Assembly: GCA_937901895.1 (NCBI GenBank)
Contig: CALGTD010000096.1
Span: forward strand, 1 to 61,503
Direction of reading: 5' to 3'
From: an uncultured Spartobacteria bacterium
GTDB taxonomy: Bacteria; Verrucomicrobiota; Verrucomicrobiia; Chthoniobacterales; JAATET01
Length of the DNA stretch: 61,503 bases
Position 1 is the stretch's first letter. The number at the start of each line of letters is the position of its first letter. The notes beneath the pieces were generated by a model that did not search any database, was not told the origin of the DNA, and saw only the letters and a list, made by a program, of their open reading frames with translations. Both the position numbers and the translations under genes were made by a program. Positions 1-7,823 of this stretch are shown piece by piece.

Positions 1-1
1 G

Positions 2-436
2 GGCGGCGGTGTCGTGACGCGGCTGTGGCGGGCTCTGGGCATCGCGGTTGGCGACTTCCTCAACATGACGATCTACTTTGTGCTCGGTTGTGCGGCGGCC
101 GCGGTCTTCAACACCGCCGTGAACCAGGAGGTCATCGTGCCGCTGGCCTTCAATGACTCCCTCGCGACGATTTCGCTGATGGCTCTCGCGGGCATCCTGT
201 GCCTGTGCAGCACGAGTGATGCTTTTGTCGCCGCGAGCTTCGTGATTTTTCCCCAGGTTGCGAAAATCGCTTTCATGGTCTTCGGGCCCATGGTCGACCT
301 CAAACTGCTCTTCATGTATTCGTCGGTCTTCCGGCCGAAGTTTCTGGCGGGCATGGTCGTTGGACTGTTCGTGCTGATCGCGTTAATCTGCATTCGACTG
401 AACGTGATCTTCACCTTTTCGGATCAGATTCCATGA
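2..436 (+). CDS. Permease of the DUF318/YraQ type, C-terminal part (5' end outside window)
   Basis: The reading frame is open from the first bases, so this is the C-terminal part of a longer gene. An internal GTG at 14 is probably not the start. About 145 residues remain, with four hydrophobic stretches typical of the half-repeat of DUF318 (ArsP/YraQ-like) permeases, including the motif STSDAFVAASF in the second stretch. The stop overlaps the start of the next gene by 4 bases, and that gene is the TIGR03943 partner that usually sits beside this permease family (for example ycgR/ycgQ in Bacillus). The pair is thought to form a two-part membrane transporter. The substrate is not known from sequence. 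Family assignment is fairly sure; function is not. Confidence 0.8.
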   Translation, partial: GGGVVTRLWRALGIAVGDFLNMTIYFVLGCAAAAVFNTAVNQEVIVPLAFNDSLATISLMALAGILCLCSTSDAFVAASFVIFPQVAKIAFMVFGPMVDLKLLFMYSSVFRPKFLAGMVVGLFVLIALICIRLNVIFTFSDQIP

Positions 437-1224
437 TCGCTCTCGCACACCGGCTGCTGACCGCAGGGATTCTCACCGTCTGGGCCTCGGTGTTGTGCTT
501 TTTGTCCTTCACCGGGCGGATGAGTTCCTATCTGCATCCGGCGTTTCAACCCTACGCCCTGGCGTGTGGCGTCGTGCTCGGGGTGCTCGCAATCCTGATT
601 CTGTTTTCGCCGGAAGAGGCGGAAGTTGGAGCGTCCGGGTGCGAGCCTGGAAAGCCACGGTCGACGATTGGCTCGTTGATCGTCGCGTTCATCCTGGTGG
701 TTCCCCTGCTGGTCACCCTGGCTTTTTCGAAGGGGGAGTTTACCGCCACCGCGGTGTTGAATCGCGGGTTTGTAGAATCCTTCGACCAACTGGCGGGAGG
801 TGCACGCATGGTGGAGCCGTCGCTGCCGGCAGAGGCATCGCAACCCGGCGACCTTGGTCTGGTGGAGGATCTGCCTCCCCCGGAGATCATTGATCTGCTT
901 TATGCGGCCCAGTTGCCGGAAATGCGGGAGGGAATCGAAAACGTCGACCTCGAGTTCATCGGGCAGTTCATGCCGGCGACGGAGCTCAACCCGAAGGGCA
1001 ACCGTTTTCGGCTCGTGCGAATGATGATCATGTGCTGCGCGGCGGACGCCCAACCGGTGTCGGTGCTTGTGGAGACGCCGGCCCTTCCGGATGTGGGCGA
1101 AATGGAGTGGATCAAGGTGCGCGGTCGGGCAAGCTTTCCCATCGAGGATGGGCAGGCGCGTCCTCTGCTCACCGCCGAGAGCGTCGAGAAGACGGACCCT
1201 CCGAAGGAAGTCTTTCTCTACTGA
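433..1224 (+). CDS. TIGR03943 family putative permease subunit
   Basis: A 263-residue protein. Two N-terminal membrane segments lie at about residues 8-27 and 40-58 and a third at about 78-97. A soluble C-terminal domain follows, which in this family (DUF1980, YcgQ-like) faces outside. The C-terminal half contains MIMCCAADAQPVSVLV, the conserved cysteine-containing signature of the family. The start ATG overlaps the stop of the upstream DUF318 permease by 4 bases, so the two are translationally coupled. It runs convergently into the porin gene with only 8 bases between the stops. The pair is a transport system of unknown substrate; a metal link is suggested for some homologues but nothing here shows it. 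Confidence 0.82.
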   Translation: MIALAHRLLTAGILTVWASVLCFLSFTGRMSSYLHPAFQPYALACGVVLGVLAILILFSPEEAEVGASGCEPGKPRSTIGSLIVAFILVVPLLVTLAFSKGEFTATAVLNRGFVESFDQLAGGARMVEPSLPAEASQPGDLGLVEDLPPPEIIDLLYAAQLPEMREGIENVDLEFIGQFMPATELNPKGNRFRLVRMMIMCCAADAQPVSVLVETPALPDVGEMEWIKVRGRASFPIEDGQARPLLTAESVEKTDPPKEVFLY

Positions 1225-1232
1225 GCGGGATG

Positions 1233-2579
1233 TCAGAATGTGACCGAGACCCGTCCGCCGAGGACGAAGGCGTTTCCGAGATCGCCCGTGCCTCCTGGAC
1301 GCATGATGTATTGGGCGTCGGGCTGGATATGAAGCCACGGGGTGATTTGCGCCGTGTAAGTTGCCTCGAGCACCATTTCCGCACCGACGCGTCGGGATCC
1401 GTCATCAAAGAGCGTCCGGGCGGCGCCGGGCGTCAGTCCTGCATACGCGAAGGCGAGGCCGGCGTTGTCGTTGTCGCGGCCGGGAATTGGTCCGGTGTAG
1501 ACGAGGCCGGTGTCGACATAGAATCCGATGAAATTGCGATCCTGCGGGTCGAAGGAAATCCGGCCAAACCAGCCCAGTCCTTGATCGGATCGTGAAGTCC
1601 CCTCGCGGACGTGCACGGATTTCCCGTCCTCTTCAAAGGTGTTCTGCCTCGACACCGGCTCGTGAAAAATCTGCTGGTCGATCACCGCGTAGTAGCCGCT
1701 GTCCCCCCAGTAGGTTTGCTCACCCAACGCCGCGGCAAAATCCGCGGTGTGAAACCATGCCCCGAACTTGAGCTGGCCGGGAAGGCCCGCTGCGTCACCG
1801 TGGTTCCAGCGGAATTGCGCTTCGTTGATGAAAAACCAGCCGAGCCGGCGGTTCAACCGCCAGTCGAAGCCGTGACGGTTCACATTCTGCGCGAAGACAT
1901 CGCCCTGGAACACGGCGGTCTGAAAGGTGAACCAATCGACCGGATTCAGCGCGAGTCGCACGCCCGGCGCGCCCATCGGATAGCCGGGGCCGCCGTTGGG
2001 AAGGTTCATGTAGGCAAAGGCGGGCCAGCCGAAGGTGCCGTTGAGGAAGACCGCGCCGTAGTCGGAAATGATGAACTCGGAATCCGCGGTGATCTGGCCG
2101 ATGCGGATCGAGAGGCGGTCGCCAAGGAGGTTTTGCTGGAACCACATCTCCAGCATTCGCAGGGTGTTGAAGCCGGCGATGTTCGAGATCGTAAGGAAGT
2201 TGCCGACGAGATCCTCCGAAGCGTCGCGCCCGGAGATCCAAAGCCACGTTGTGCTGAAACTTGCCCCCTCCCAGCCGACGAGTTTGCCGAAGTCAACATT
2301 CGCACCGAAATCGAGCAATCCCGTGTAGACGGTGCCCTGTTTCAAGCCTCCCGTGGTATTGCCCCACACCTCGGCGGCATATCCTCCGAAAAGGTCGACT
2401 CCGTGTTCGTTGAGTGTGGTGCGCAGGCCCCGCCAGTCTCCCGTTGCGGAATCTCCGTTCAGCCACGAGGACGAGAACGGGCGATCCTCGTCCTGTTCGT
2501 CGAAGAACTCCTGCTGGGCCGGCAGCGGAACAGCCGCAGCGAGGAAAAGCATGCAGGCGGCGCGGCGGAGGAGTGGCAT
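1233..2579 (-). CDS. Carbohydrate-selective porin, OprB family
   Basis: The preferred start is the ATG at 2579. It gives 448 residues beginning with a clear signal peptide (MPLLRRAACMLFLAAAVPLPAQQ); the frame stays open upstream to 2645 but that extension is not hydrophobic. The mature protein has the OprB hallmarks: WLNGDSATGDWRGLRTTL near the N-terminus, repeated amphipathic strands rich in W/F/Y (GWFFINEAQFRWNH, FGAWFHTADFA), and a C-terminal strand ending in V-S-V-T-F, the usual outer-membrane barrel signature with terminal Phe. OprB porins pass sugars across the outer membrane. The upstream gene on the same strand, 105 bases away, is a secreted glycosidase-like protein, so the two could work together on carbohydrate uptake (inference). 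Confidence 0.88.
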   Translation of the reverse strand: MPLLRRAACMLFLAAAVPLPAQQEFFDEQDEDRPFSSSWLNGDSATGDWRGLRTTLNEHGVDLFGGYAAEVWGNTTGGLKQGTVYTGLLDFGANVDFGKLVGWEGASFSTTWLWISGRDASEDLVGNFLTISNIAGFNTLRMLEMWFQQNLLGDRLSIRIGQITADSEFIISDYGAVFLNGTFGWPAFAYMNLPNGGPGYPMGAPGVRLALNPVDWFTFQTAVFQGDVFAQNVNRHGFDWRLNRRLGWFFINEAQFRWNHGDAAGLPGQLKFGAWFHTADFAAALGEQTYWGDSGYYAVIDQQIFHEPVSRQNTFEEDGKSVHVREGTSRSDQGLGWFGRISFDPQDRNFIGFYVDTGLVYTGPIPGRDNDNAGLAFAYAGLTPGAARTLFDDGSRRVGAEMVLEATYTAQITPWLHIQPDAQYIMRPGGTGDLGNAFVLGGRVSVTF

Positions 2580-2684
2580 CCGCTTATTGTTCAATAAAAG
2601 TGAGCTCCTTCGAAGAAGATTCCGGACGGGTGGCCGGCGTCCCATGCCCGATCCTCTGCGAGGAGTTCGTGCGGGCCGTGGAGG

Positions 2685-4937
2685 TTAGCGAATCGTGACC
2701 CAATGGCCTTCGGCGGAGTTGGGGAAGCGAAGAAGAGCGGTTTTTGTTTCGGCGTCCCACTCCACGGCATCGGAAGCGATGGGTTCGTCATCGACCAGCA
2801 CGGTTTTCGGAGGAGCTTCGAGCCGGACCCGGACGACGGCGTCGATACCGTCGGGTCCTTCCGCGTAAAATCGAAATCCTCCGTCGGGGAGGATGGTGGC
2901 TCCCAGGGTTTTGCAGGCGGCGGCGAGGACTGTTGGGGCGTTTGCGGAGATTCGATTCGCATCGAGAAGGAGCAGACGGCGACCGGGCTGGATTTCCACC
3001 TTCGAAACGACGGGGAGGTTGGCGTCGAACAGGTCGATGAACGAACCCTCGATGGTCGCTGGCATATCGTCCGGCGTTTCCAGTCCGGCGGCGACAACGT
3101 AAGGGCCGCGCCGAAGGATAAAGTGGCCGGTTTCGCGATATTCCAGATCGGCGGCGGTGCACGCATCTTTGACGAGATTTCGGATGTGCTGCGCGCCGTC
3201 CGCTTGATACGTGAGGGCCGCGGGGCTTTTGCGATCGTAGATGACCGTGCCTTGGCCGACTGTGTGCGTTCCCGGTTGGGAGTCGGGCGCCAGCCCCAGA
3301 TGGTCGAAGAGGGCTTCGCGAGGAGTTTCGAACGCATTTGGCGCGGTGTTCCACCATGCGCGGACGGAATTGTAGGGATCGCGGTCGTCGTCGACCACCA
3401 CGAGAATCCCGCCGTCTCGCACCCAATCGGCCAGGGCGCGGCTGTCATGTTCCTTCATGGGTTTCATCCCCTCGTAGGTGAGCAGGAGGACCCTGAACGG
3501 ATCGAGTGCCCCCGGAAGCGAGGCATGTTCGAGCTGTGCCGGTTCTACGGGGATGCCGCGTTTTACGAGGGGAAGGGCGAGGCCGAAGAAGGATCCGAGG
3601 TAGGGATCGGAGGGCGTCGGCTGCGCCCGCTGAAACATCATCGTGTCGGAAACGACCACGCCGATGCCGCGGGTGCCGCAGTCCCACGCCACGTCGGGTT
3701 GGTTCATGTCGTTCAGCGCGTTGATGACCGTCATCAGCTCGGTGGCGTAGTCGGCGGGGATTGGCTCCTTGCGGACCTCCGCGCCGGGCTCGGACGGTTC
3801 CTCCGCGGGATAGCTCTTGCGAAAGATGCGGTCCGGCCATGGCATGACTTCAAACCGCCAGACCTGCGGCCAGAGCAGTGACGCGACGAGGGTGCTTTCC
3901 CAATTCTCGCGATAGTCGCGCCATGTGTGGTTCGGGTTGTCCTCGATCGGATCGTTCAAAAACCAGACGCGCGCACCGCTGGCACGGACGAGATTCATCA
4001 TTGCGCCGTATTCAAGAAACGCAGTTTCGAACGTGCGCTCGGCCTTGATGCCCTCATACATGTTCGGGCTCCGCGCCGTGCCGGTCCAGACCTGTGCGAT
4101 GTAGCCGTCCGCGCCGACATCGAGCAGGCTCGACTCCGGACTCACGATGCACCAGAGCGCGTAGTTCACGAGGCTGTGCGTCGGGACATAGCACTTCACG
4201 TCGGTGCCGTGCTCGCGGTTGTAGTCGCGCACGAAATCGAAGACCTGCTTCAGTGCGCGTTGGTAGAGAAAATACTTCAGCTTCGAGGCCTTGTATTGCG
4301 CGTCGGGTGAACTGTCCGGCGGCTCCCAATCCTCGCCGTAGTAGCTTTTCCATTCGCGACGAAATCCTTCGCTCCAGCCGGCGCGCGCCCAAAACTCGGG
4401 TTCCTCGAGGTGGATCGCCTTGGCGCCGCCGTCGAGCGCTCGCTTCACACCTTCGCAGAGAAACTTCCCGTAGTTTTCGCCCGGCGACATGTAATAGACG
4501 TCGCCCCCGTGGGAGATGACCTTGCCGCTTTTCTCGGTCTGCGCTTCGTCCTCATGGTTGATGCCATCGAACCGCCCGTGGAGGTAGTCCTGATACTGGC
4601 CCCATGCAACGCCGGTCATGACGTGCACGCGATATCCCTGGGCCTTCCACTGCGCGATCCGCTCGCCAATGCTGGCATCGATGCCGTAGCACATCGCGAC
4701 ATCGGAGCGGAGCTGGAGCTTGGGATCCCACTTCGCGTGGGTTTGAAAGCTGGTGCGCTCTTCGATCTGGCCGGGATCCGCGGGACGGCCGGCGTGCGGG
4801 GCTGCGTGCAGACCTGCGGCAAGAGCAACCGCGAGGAAATGGAAAACGGCGCGGGCGTTGCACCCGCGCCTTTTCAAGGACCGCAAGCCGGACGCTTGCG
4901 TCACGGGATCAAGCCGGTGAGGGAGCGGGCAGGCCAC
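2685..4937 (-). CDS. Secreted glycoside-hydrolase-like protein of unknown specificity
   Basis: About 730-750 residues. The frame opens with GTG at 4937, overlapping the end of ftsH. A TTG at 4877 would give a cleaner signal peptide (KRRG then VFHFLAVALAAGLHA), and the start is undecided. The N-terminal two thirds looks like a TIM-barrel glycosidase-like domain: VHVMTGVAWGQYQDYLHG, a row of acidic residues in AIHLEEPEFWARAGW that could be catalytic, and WCIVSPESS. The middle (ILVVVDDDRDPYNSVRAWW) resembles the GATase-like domain that follows many such barrels. The C-terminus is beta-rich. I do not recognise an exact family. Secretion and the OprB porin gene downstream suggest polysaccharide or glycoside processing, but this is inference. 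Confidence 0.7.
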   Translation of the reverse strand: MACPLPHRLDPVTQASGLRSLKRRGCNARAVFHFLAVALAAGLHAAPHAGRPADPGQIEERTSFQTHAKWDPKLQLRSDVAMCYGIDASIGERIAQWKAQGYRVHVMTGVAWGQYQDYLHGRFDGINHEDEAQTEKSGKVISHGGDVYYMSPGENYGKFLCEGVKRALDGGAKAIHLEEPEFWARAGWSEGFRREWKSYYGEDWEPPDSSPDAQYKASKLKYFLYQRALKQVFDFVRDYNREHGTDVKCYVPTHSLVNYALWCIVSPESSLLDVGADGYIAQVWTGTARSPNMYEGIKAERTFETAFLEYGAMMNLVRASGARVWFLNDPIEDNPNHTWRDYRENWESTLVASLLWPQVWRFEVMPWPDRIFRKSYPAEEPSEPGAEVRKEPIPADYATELMTVINALNDMNQPDVAWDCGTRGIGVVVSDTMMFQRAQPTPSDPYLGSFFGLALPLVKRGIPVEPAQLEHASLPGALDPFRVLLLTYEGMKPMKEHDSRALADWVRDGGILVVVDDDRDPYNSVRAWWNTAPNAFETPREALFDHLGLAPDSQPGTHTVGQGTVIYDRKSPAALTYQADGAQHIRNLVKDACTAADLEYRETGHFILRRGPYVVAAGLETPDDMPATIEGSFIDLFDANLPVVSKVEIQPGRRLLLLDANRISANAPTVLAAACKTLGATILPDGGFRFYAEGPDGIDAVVRVRLEAPPKTVLVDDEPIASDAVEWDAETKTALLRFPNSAEGHWVTIR
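4848..4870 (-). terminator. Hairpin with flanking A/T runs just after ftsH
   Basis: A perfect 8-bp stem (ggcgcggg / cccgcgcc) with a 7-base loop is flanked by aaaa on one side and tttt on the other, so it could stop transcription from either strand. It lies about 40 bases beyond the ftsH stop codon and inside the first codons of the next leftward gene. It therefore looks like the ftsH terminator or an attenuator for the glycosidase-like gene. Confidence 0.6.
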
Positions 4938-6987
4938 CCTGCGGGAGATCGGGACGCGGCGGAATCGTCGGTTCGGGAGTGGAATCCCCCATCGGAGTCG
5001 GCGGAAGCGGCGGTGGTTTTGGAGTGTTCACCGGCGGATTGCGCATGTAGCCAAGCTCGATGAGATCCTTCACCTGGGAACCTTCCAGCGTCTCGTATTC
5101 GAGCAGCGCCTTCGCGATGAGTTCCACCTTGTCGCGGTTGGCTTCGAGAATCTCCCGCGCACGCTCGTAGGCGCCATCGATGAGCTTCTTGACCTCGGCG
5201 TCGATCTGCTGCGCGGTGGCCTCGCTGTATTCGCGGGAGCGCGACATGTCGCGGGCGAGGAAGACGTGATCGTTTTCCTCGCTGAAGCGGATCATGCCGA
5301 GGCTGCTCATGCCCCATTCGCACACCATGCGGCGGGAAAGCTGTGTGGCCTGCATGATGTCGCCCGACGCGCCATTCGACACGTCGTTGGTGAACATTTC
5401 CTCCGCGATGCGGCCGCCCATGGTGACGACGAGCAGGTCGAGCGCCTCCTTGCGCTGGGTGGAGTATTTGTCGCCTTCGGGCAGATACATCGTGGCACCG
5501 AGAGCGGGACCGCGCGGGATGATGGTGACCTTGTGCAGCGGGTGGGTGTGCTCAAGCACGACGTTGAGCAGGGCGTGACCTGCCTCGTGCCATGCCGTGG
5601 CGATCTTTTCCTTCTCGCTCATGGCGAGGCTGCGGCGCTCGCGGCCCCAGCGGACCTTGTCACGGGCCTCGTCGAGTTCACGGGTGGTGACCGCCTTCAT
5701 GCCGCGACGGGCGGCGCTGAGCGCGGCTTCGTTGATCACGTTTGCGAGTTCCGCACCGGAGAAACCGGGCGTGCCGCGCGCGATCACCGCCAGGTCGACA
5801 TCCTCGGCCATCTTCACCTTCTTCGCGTGAACGCGAAGGATCTGCTCGCGACCCTTCACGTCCGGCAGATTCACGGTGACCTGGCGGTCAAAACGGCCCG
5901 GGCGCAGGAGCGCCGGATCCAGCACGTCGGGGCGGTTCGTGGCGGCGATGATGATGACACCGTCCTGCGCGTCGAAACCGTCCATCTCGACGAGGAGCTG
6001 GTTCAGCGTCTGTTCACGCTCGTCATGTCCGCCGCCGAGGCCGTGTCCGCGATGGCGGCCGACCGCGTCGATTTCGTCGATGAAAATGAGGCAGGGAGCG
6101 GACTTGCGACCCTGCTCGAACATGTCGCGCACGCGGCTCGCACCGACGCCGACAAACATTTCCACGAAGTCGGAACCACTGATCGAGAAGAACGGAACGT
6201 CCGCCTCTCCGGCGATTGCACGGGCGAGAAGCGTCTTGCCGGTGCCGGGAGGGCCGACCATGAGGACGCCCTTTGGAATACGGCCTCCGAGCTTCTGGAA
6301 CTTCTTCGGATCCTTGAGGAACTCGACGAGTTCCTGCACCTCCTCCTTCGCCTCCTCGACTCCGGCGACGTCCTTGAAGGTGATCTTGTTCTTGTCCCGC
6401 GAGAGCATCCTGGCCTTCGACTTGCCGAAGTTCAGCGCGCCCTTGCCGGCCATCTTGATCTGCGAACGGAAGAAGAAATAGAGAATCAGCAGAAAGAGCG
6501 CGATCGGCAGAAAGCTGATCATCGTGGTGGCCCAGAAGTTCGATTCCGGCTGATACGTGAAGGGCAGGTTCGCCTCCTTGAGGAGGTTGAGCACGTCACC
6601 GCCGTCCAGCTGGGCAAAGATGTCCACGCGGAACGGAAGCTTGTCGGGCGGCGTGCGGCCGGCGAGGGGACTGGTGACGACCGGTTTCTCGACGGCGGGG
6701 TCGACCTTGTAGAAGCCGGTGATATATTGGGTGTTCGAACCCTGCTCTACGACGATTTTCAGCGGCTGCTCGGTGGTCGCGAGGATGCGCTTGTCCTGGA
6801 GAAGCTGCTCAAAGCGGAACCACGGAATCGTTTCCGTCTGCATGAACGATCCGCTGCGGAAGAGGAACGCTCCGCCGATCAGTGCGAACGTGATGGCGAT
6901 GAGGACGAGCCCGCGCCAGTTGAATTGCGGGTCGTTGCCATTCGGCCGCTTATCGGGCCTCGGCGCGCGTGGATCTTGGTCGGACAT
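4909..6987 (-). CDS. ftsH: ATP-dependent zinc metalloprotease FtsH
   Basis: 692 residues, full length. Two membrane helices lie at about residues 26-44 and 155-173 with a periplasmic domain between them. The AAA+ domain has Walker A GPPGTGKT (245-252), Walker B IFIDEIDA (301-308) and the second region of homology with the arginine finger (ATNRPDVLDPALLRPGRFDR, 349-368). The M41 protease domain has the zinc motif HEAGH (467-471). FtsH is a membrane-anchored hexamer that degrades misfolded membrane proteins and short-lived regulators; in many Gram-negatives it controls LpxC and so LPS level. The C-terminal tail is rich in proline (PKPPPLPPTPMGD) and probably disordered. It is divergent from the DUF2334 gene, with 50 bases between the starts. 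Confidence 0.97.
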   Translation of the reverse strand: MSDQDPRAPRPDKRPNGNDPQFNWRGLVLIAITFALIGGAFLFRSGSFMQTETIPWFRFEQLLQDKRILATTEQPLKIVVEQGSNTQYITGFYKVDPAVEKPVVTSPLAGRTPPDKLPFRVDIFAQLDGGDVLNLLKEANLPFTYQPESNFWATTMISFLPIALFLLILYFFFRSQIKMAGKGALNFGKSKARMLSRDKNKITFKDVAGVEEAKEEVQELVEFLKDPKKFQKLGGRIPKGVLMVGPPGTGKTLLARAIAGEADVPFFSISGSDFVEMFVGVGASRVRDMFEQGRKSAPCLIFIDEIDAVGRHRGHGLGGGHDEREQTLNQLLVEMDGFDAQDGVIIIAATNRPDVLDPALLRPGRFDRQVTVNLPDVKGREQILRVHAKKVKMAEDVDLAVIARGTPGFSGAELANVINEAALSAARRGMKAVTTRELDEARDKVRWGRERRSLAMSEKEKIATAWHEAGHALLNVVLEHTHPLHKVTIIPRGPALGATMYLPEGDKYSTQRKEALDLLVVTMGGRIAEEMFTNDVSNGASGDIMQATQLSRRMVCEWGMSSLGMIRFSEENDHVFLARDMSRSREYSEATAQQIDAEVKKLIDGAYERAREILEANRDKVELIAKALLEYETLEGSQVKDLIELGYMRNPPVNTPKPPPLPPTPMGDSTPEPTIPPRPDLPQGGLPAPSPA

Positions 6988-7037
6988 GGAAAACTCTGAT
7001 AAGGCAGTCTGTTGTTGTTAACACACGACCGGACCCA

Positions 7038-7823
7038 ATGCAAACAACCCAGGCAAAAGAAATCCCCACCGTGCGCGGTCTTGTCGTGTCCATTCACGAC
7101 GTGAGTCCGCTCACGCGCGACACCACGCAGACCATGCTGGAGGACCTCGCGGCGCTGGGGGTGGAACGGACCTCCCTGCTTGTCATTCCGGACCACCACC
7201 GGCGCGGCCGGGTCGTGGACGATCCAGCATTTTGCGAATGGGCGCGCAATTGCGTGGCGGATGGGCACGAGGCCGTTCTGCACGGGTATTTCCACCTTCG
7301 CGACCGAAAGGCGGGCGACGGAGCAATGAAGCGGCTCGTCACGGAATCCTACACGGCGGGAGAGGGGGAGTTTCACGATCTTGCCGAGGACGAGGCGGCG
7401 GAGCTGCTCGAGCGGGGCCTGGCGGATTTTCGGGAGGCGGGATTGCATCCGTCCGGATTCATCGCGCCCGCGTGGCTGCTGGGGAATGACGCGGCGCGCG
7501 CCGTCGAACGGCTTGGATTCGACTACACCACGCGTATCGACCGCGTGGAGGACCTCGTGAGCAACCGTTGGTATGCCTCCCAGAGTCTCGTTTACAGCGT
7601 GCGAGCCGCGTGGCGGAGAACGGTGAGCCTGGGATGGAACGAATTCCTGCTTCGCAAACTCGGCGACCGGGCGCTGGTGCGTGTCGGGCTCCATCCGCCC
7701 GACTGGAAATACCCGGCGATTCGCAGGCACGCGCTGGATTGCATCCGTCGCGCGCTTGCCGGGCGGGAGGCGATGACTTATGACGGCTGGCTCCGGCGCC
7801 AACGCGCCGTTTCCGATTCATGA
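7038..7823 (+). CDS. Polysaccharide deacetylase-like protein, DUF2334
   Basis: With the ATG at 7038 the protein is 261 residues; an upstream in-frame start at 6969 would run into ftsH and is unlikely. The fold is the NodB-like barrel of DUF2334: VVSIHDVSP (His20-Asp21, putative metal/base residues), VIPDHH (50-54), LHGYFH (His82 and His86) and SGFIAPAWLL. There is no signal peptide, so it is predicted cytoplasmic. Its stop codon overlaps the ATG of the downstream PHP-glycosyltransferase gene, which implies coupled translation and a shared pathway, perhaps glycolipid or cell-envelope sugar modification. The substrate is unknown. Confidence 0.85.
   Translation: MQTTQAKEIPTVRGLVVSIHDVSPLTRDTTQTMLEDLAALGVERTSLLVIPDHHRRGRVVDDPAFCEWARNCVADGHEAVLHGYFHLRDRKAGDGAMKRLVTESYTAGEGEFHDLAEDEAAELLERGLADFREAGLHPSGFIAPAWLLGNDAARAVERLGFDYTTRIDRVEDLVSNRWYASQSLVYSVRAAWRRTVSLGWNEFLLRKLGDRALVRVGLHPPDWKYPAIRRHALDCIRRALAGREAMTYDGWLRRQRAVSDS

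Noticed and set aside
5266..6999. 577-codon plus-strand frame opposite ftsH
   Set aside because: Antisense shadow of a well-conserved gene; composition (runs of His/Asp/Glu/Arg) is not protein-like.
7790..7810. Hairpin cggcgc/gcgccg at the end of the DUF2334 gene
   Set aside because: It lies inside coding sequence just before a translationally coupled gene and has no T-run long enough; probably a codon-level coincidence.
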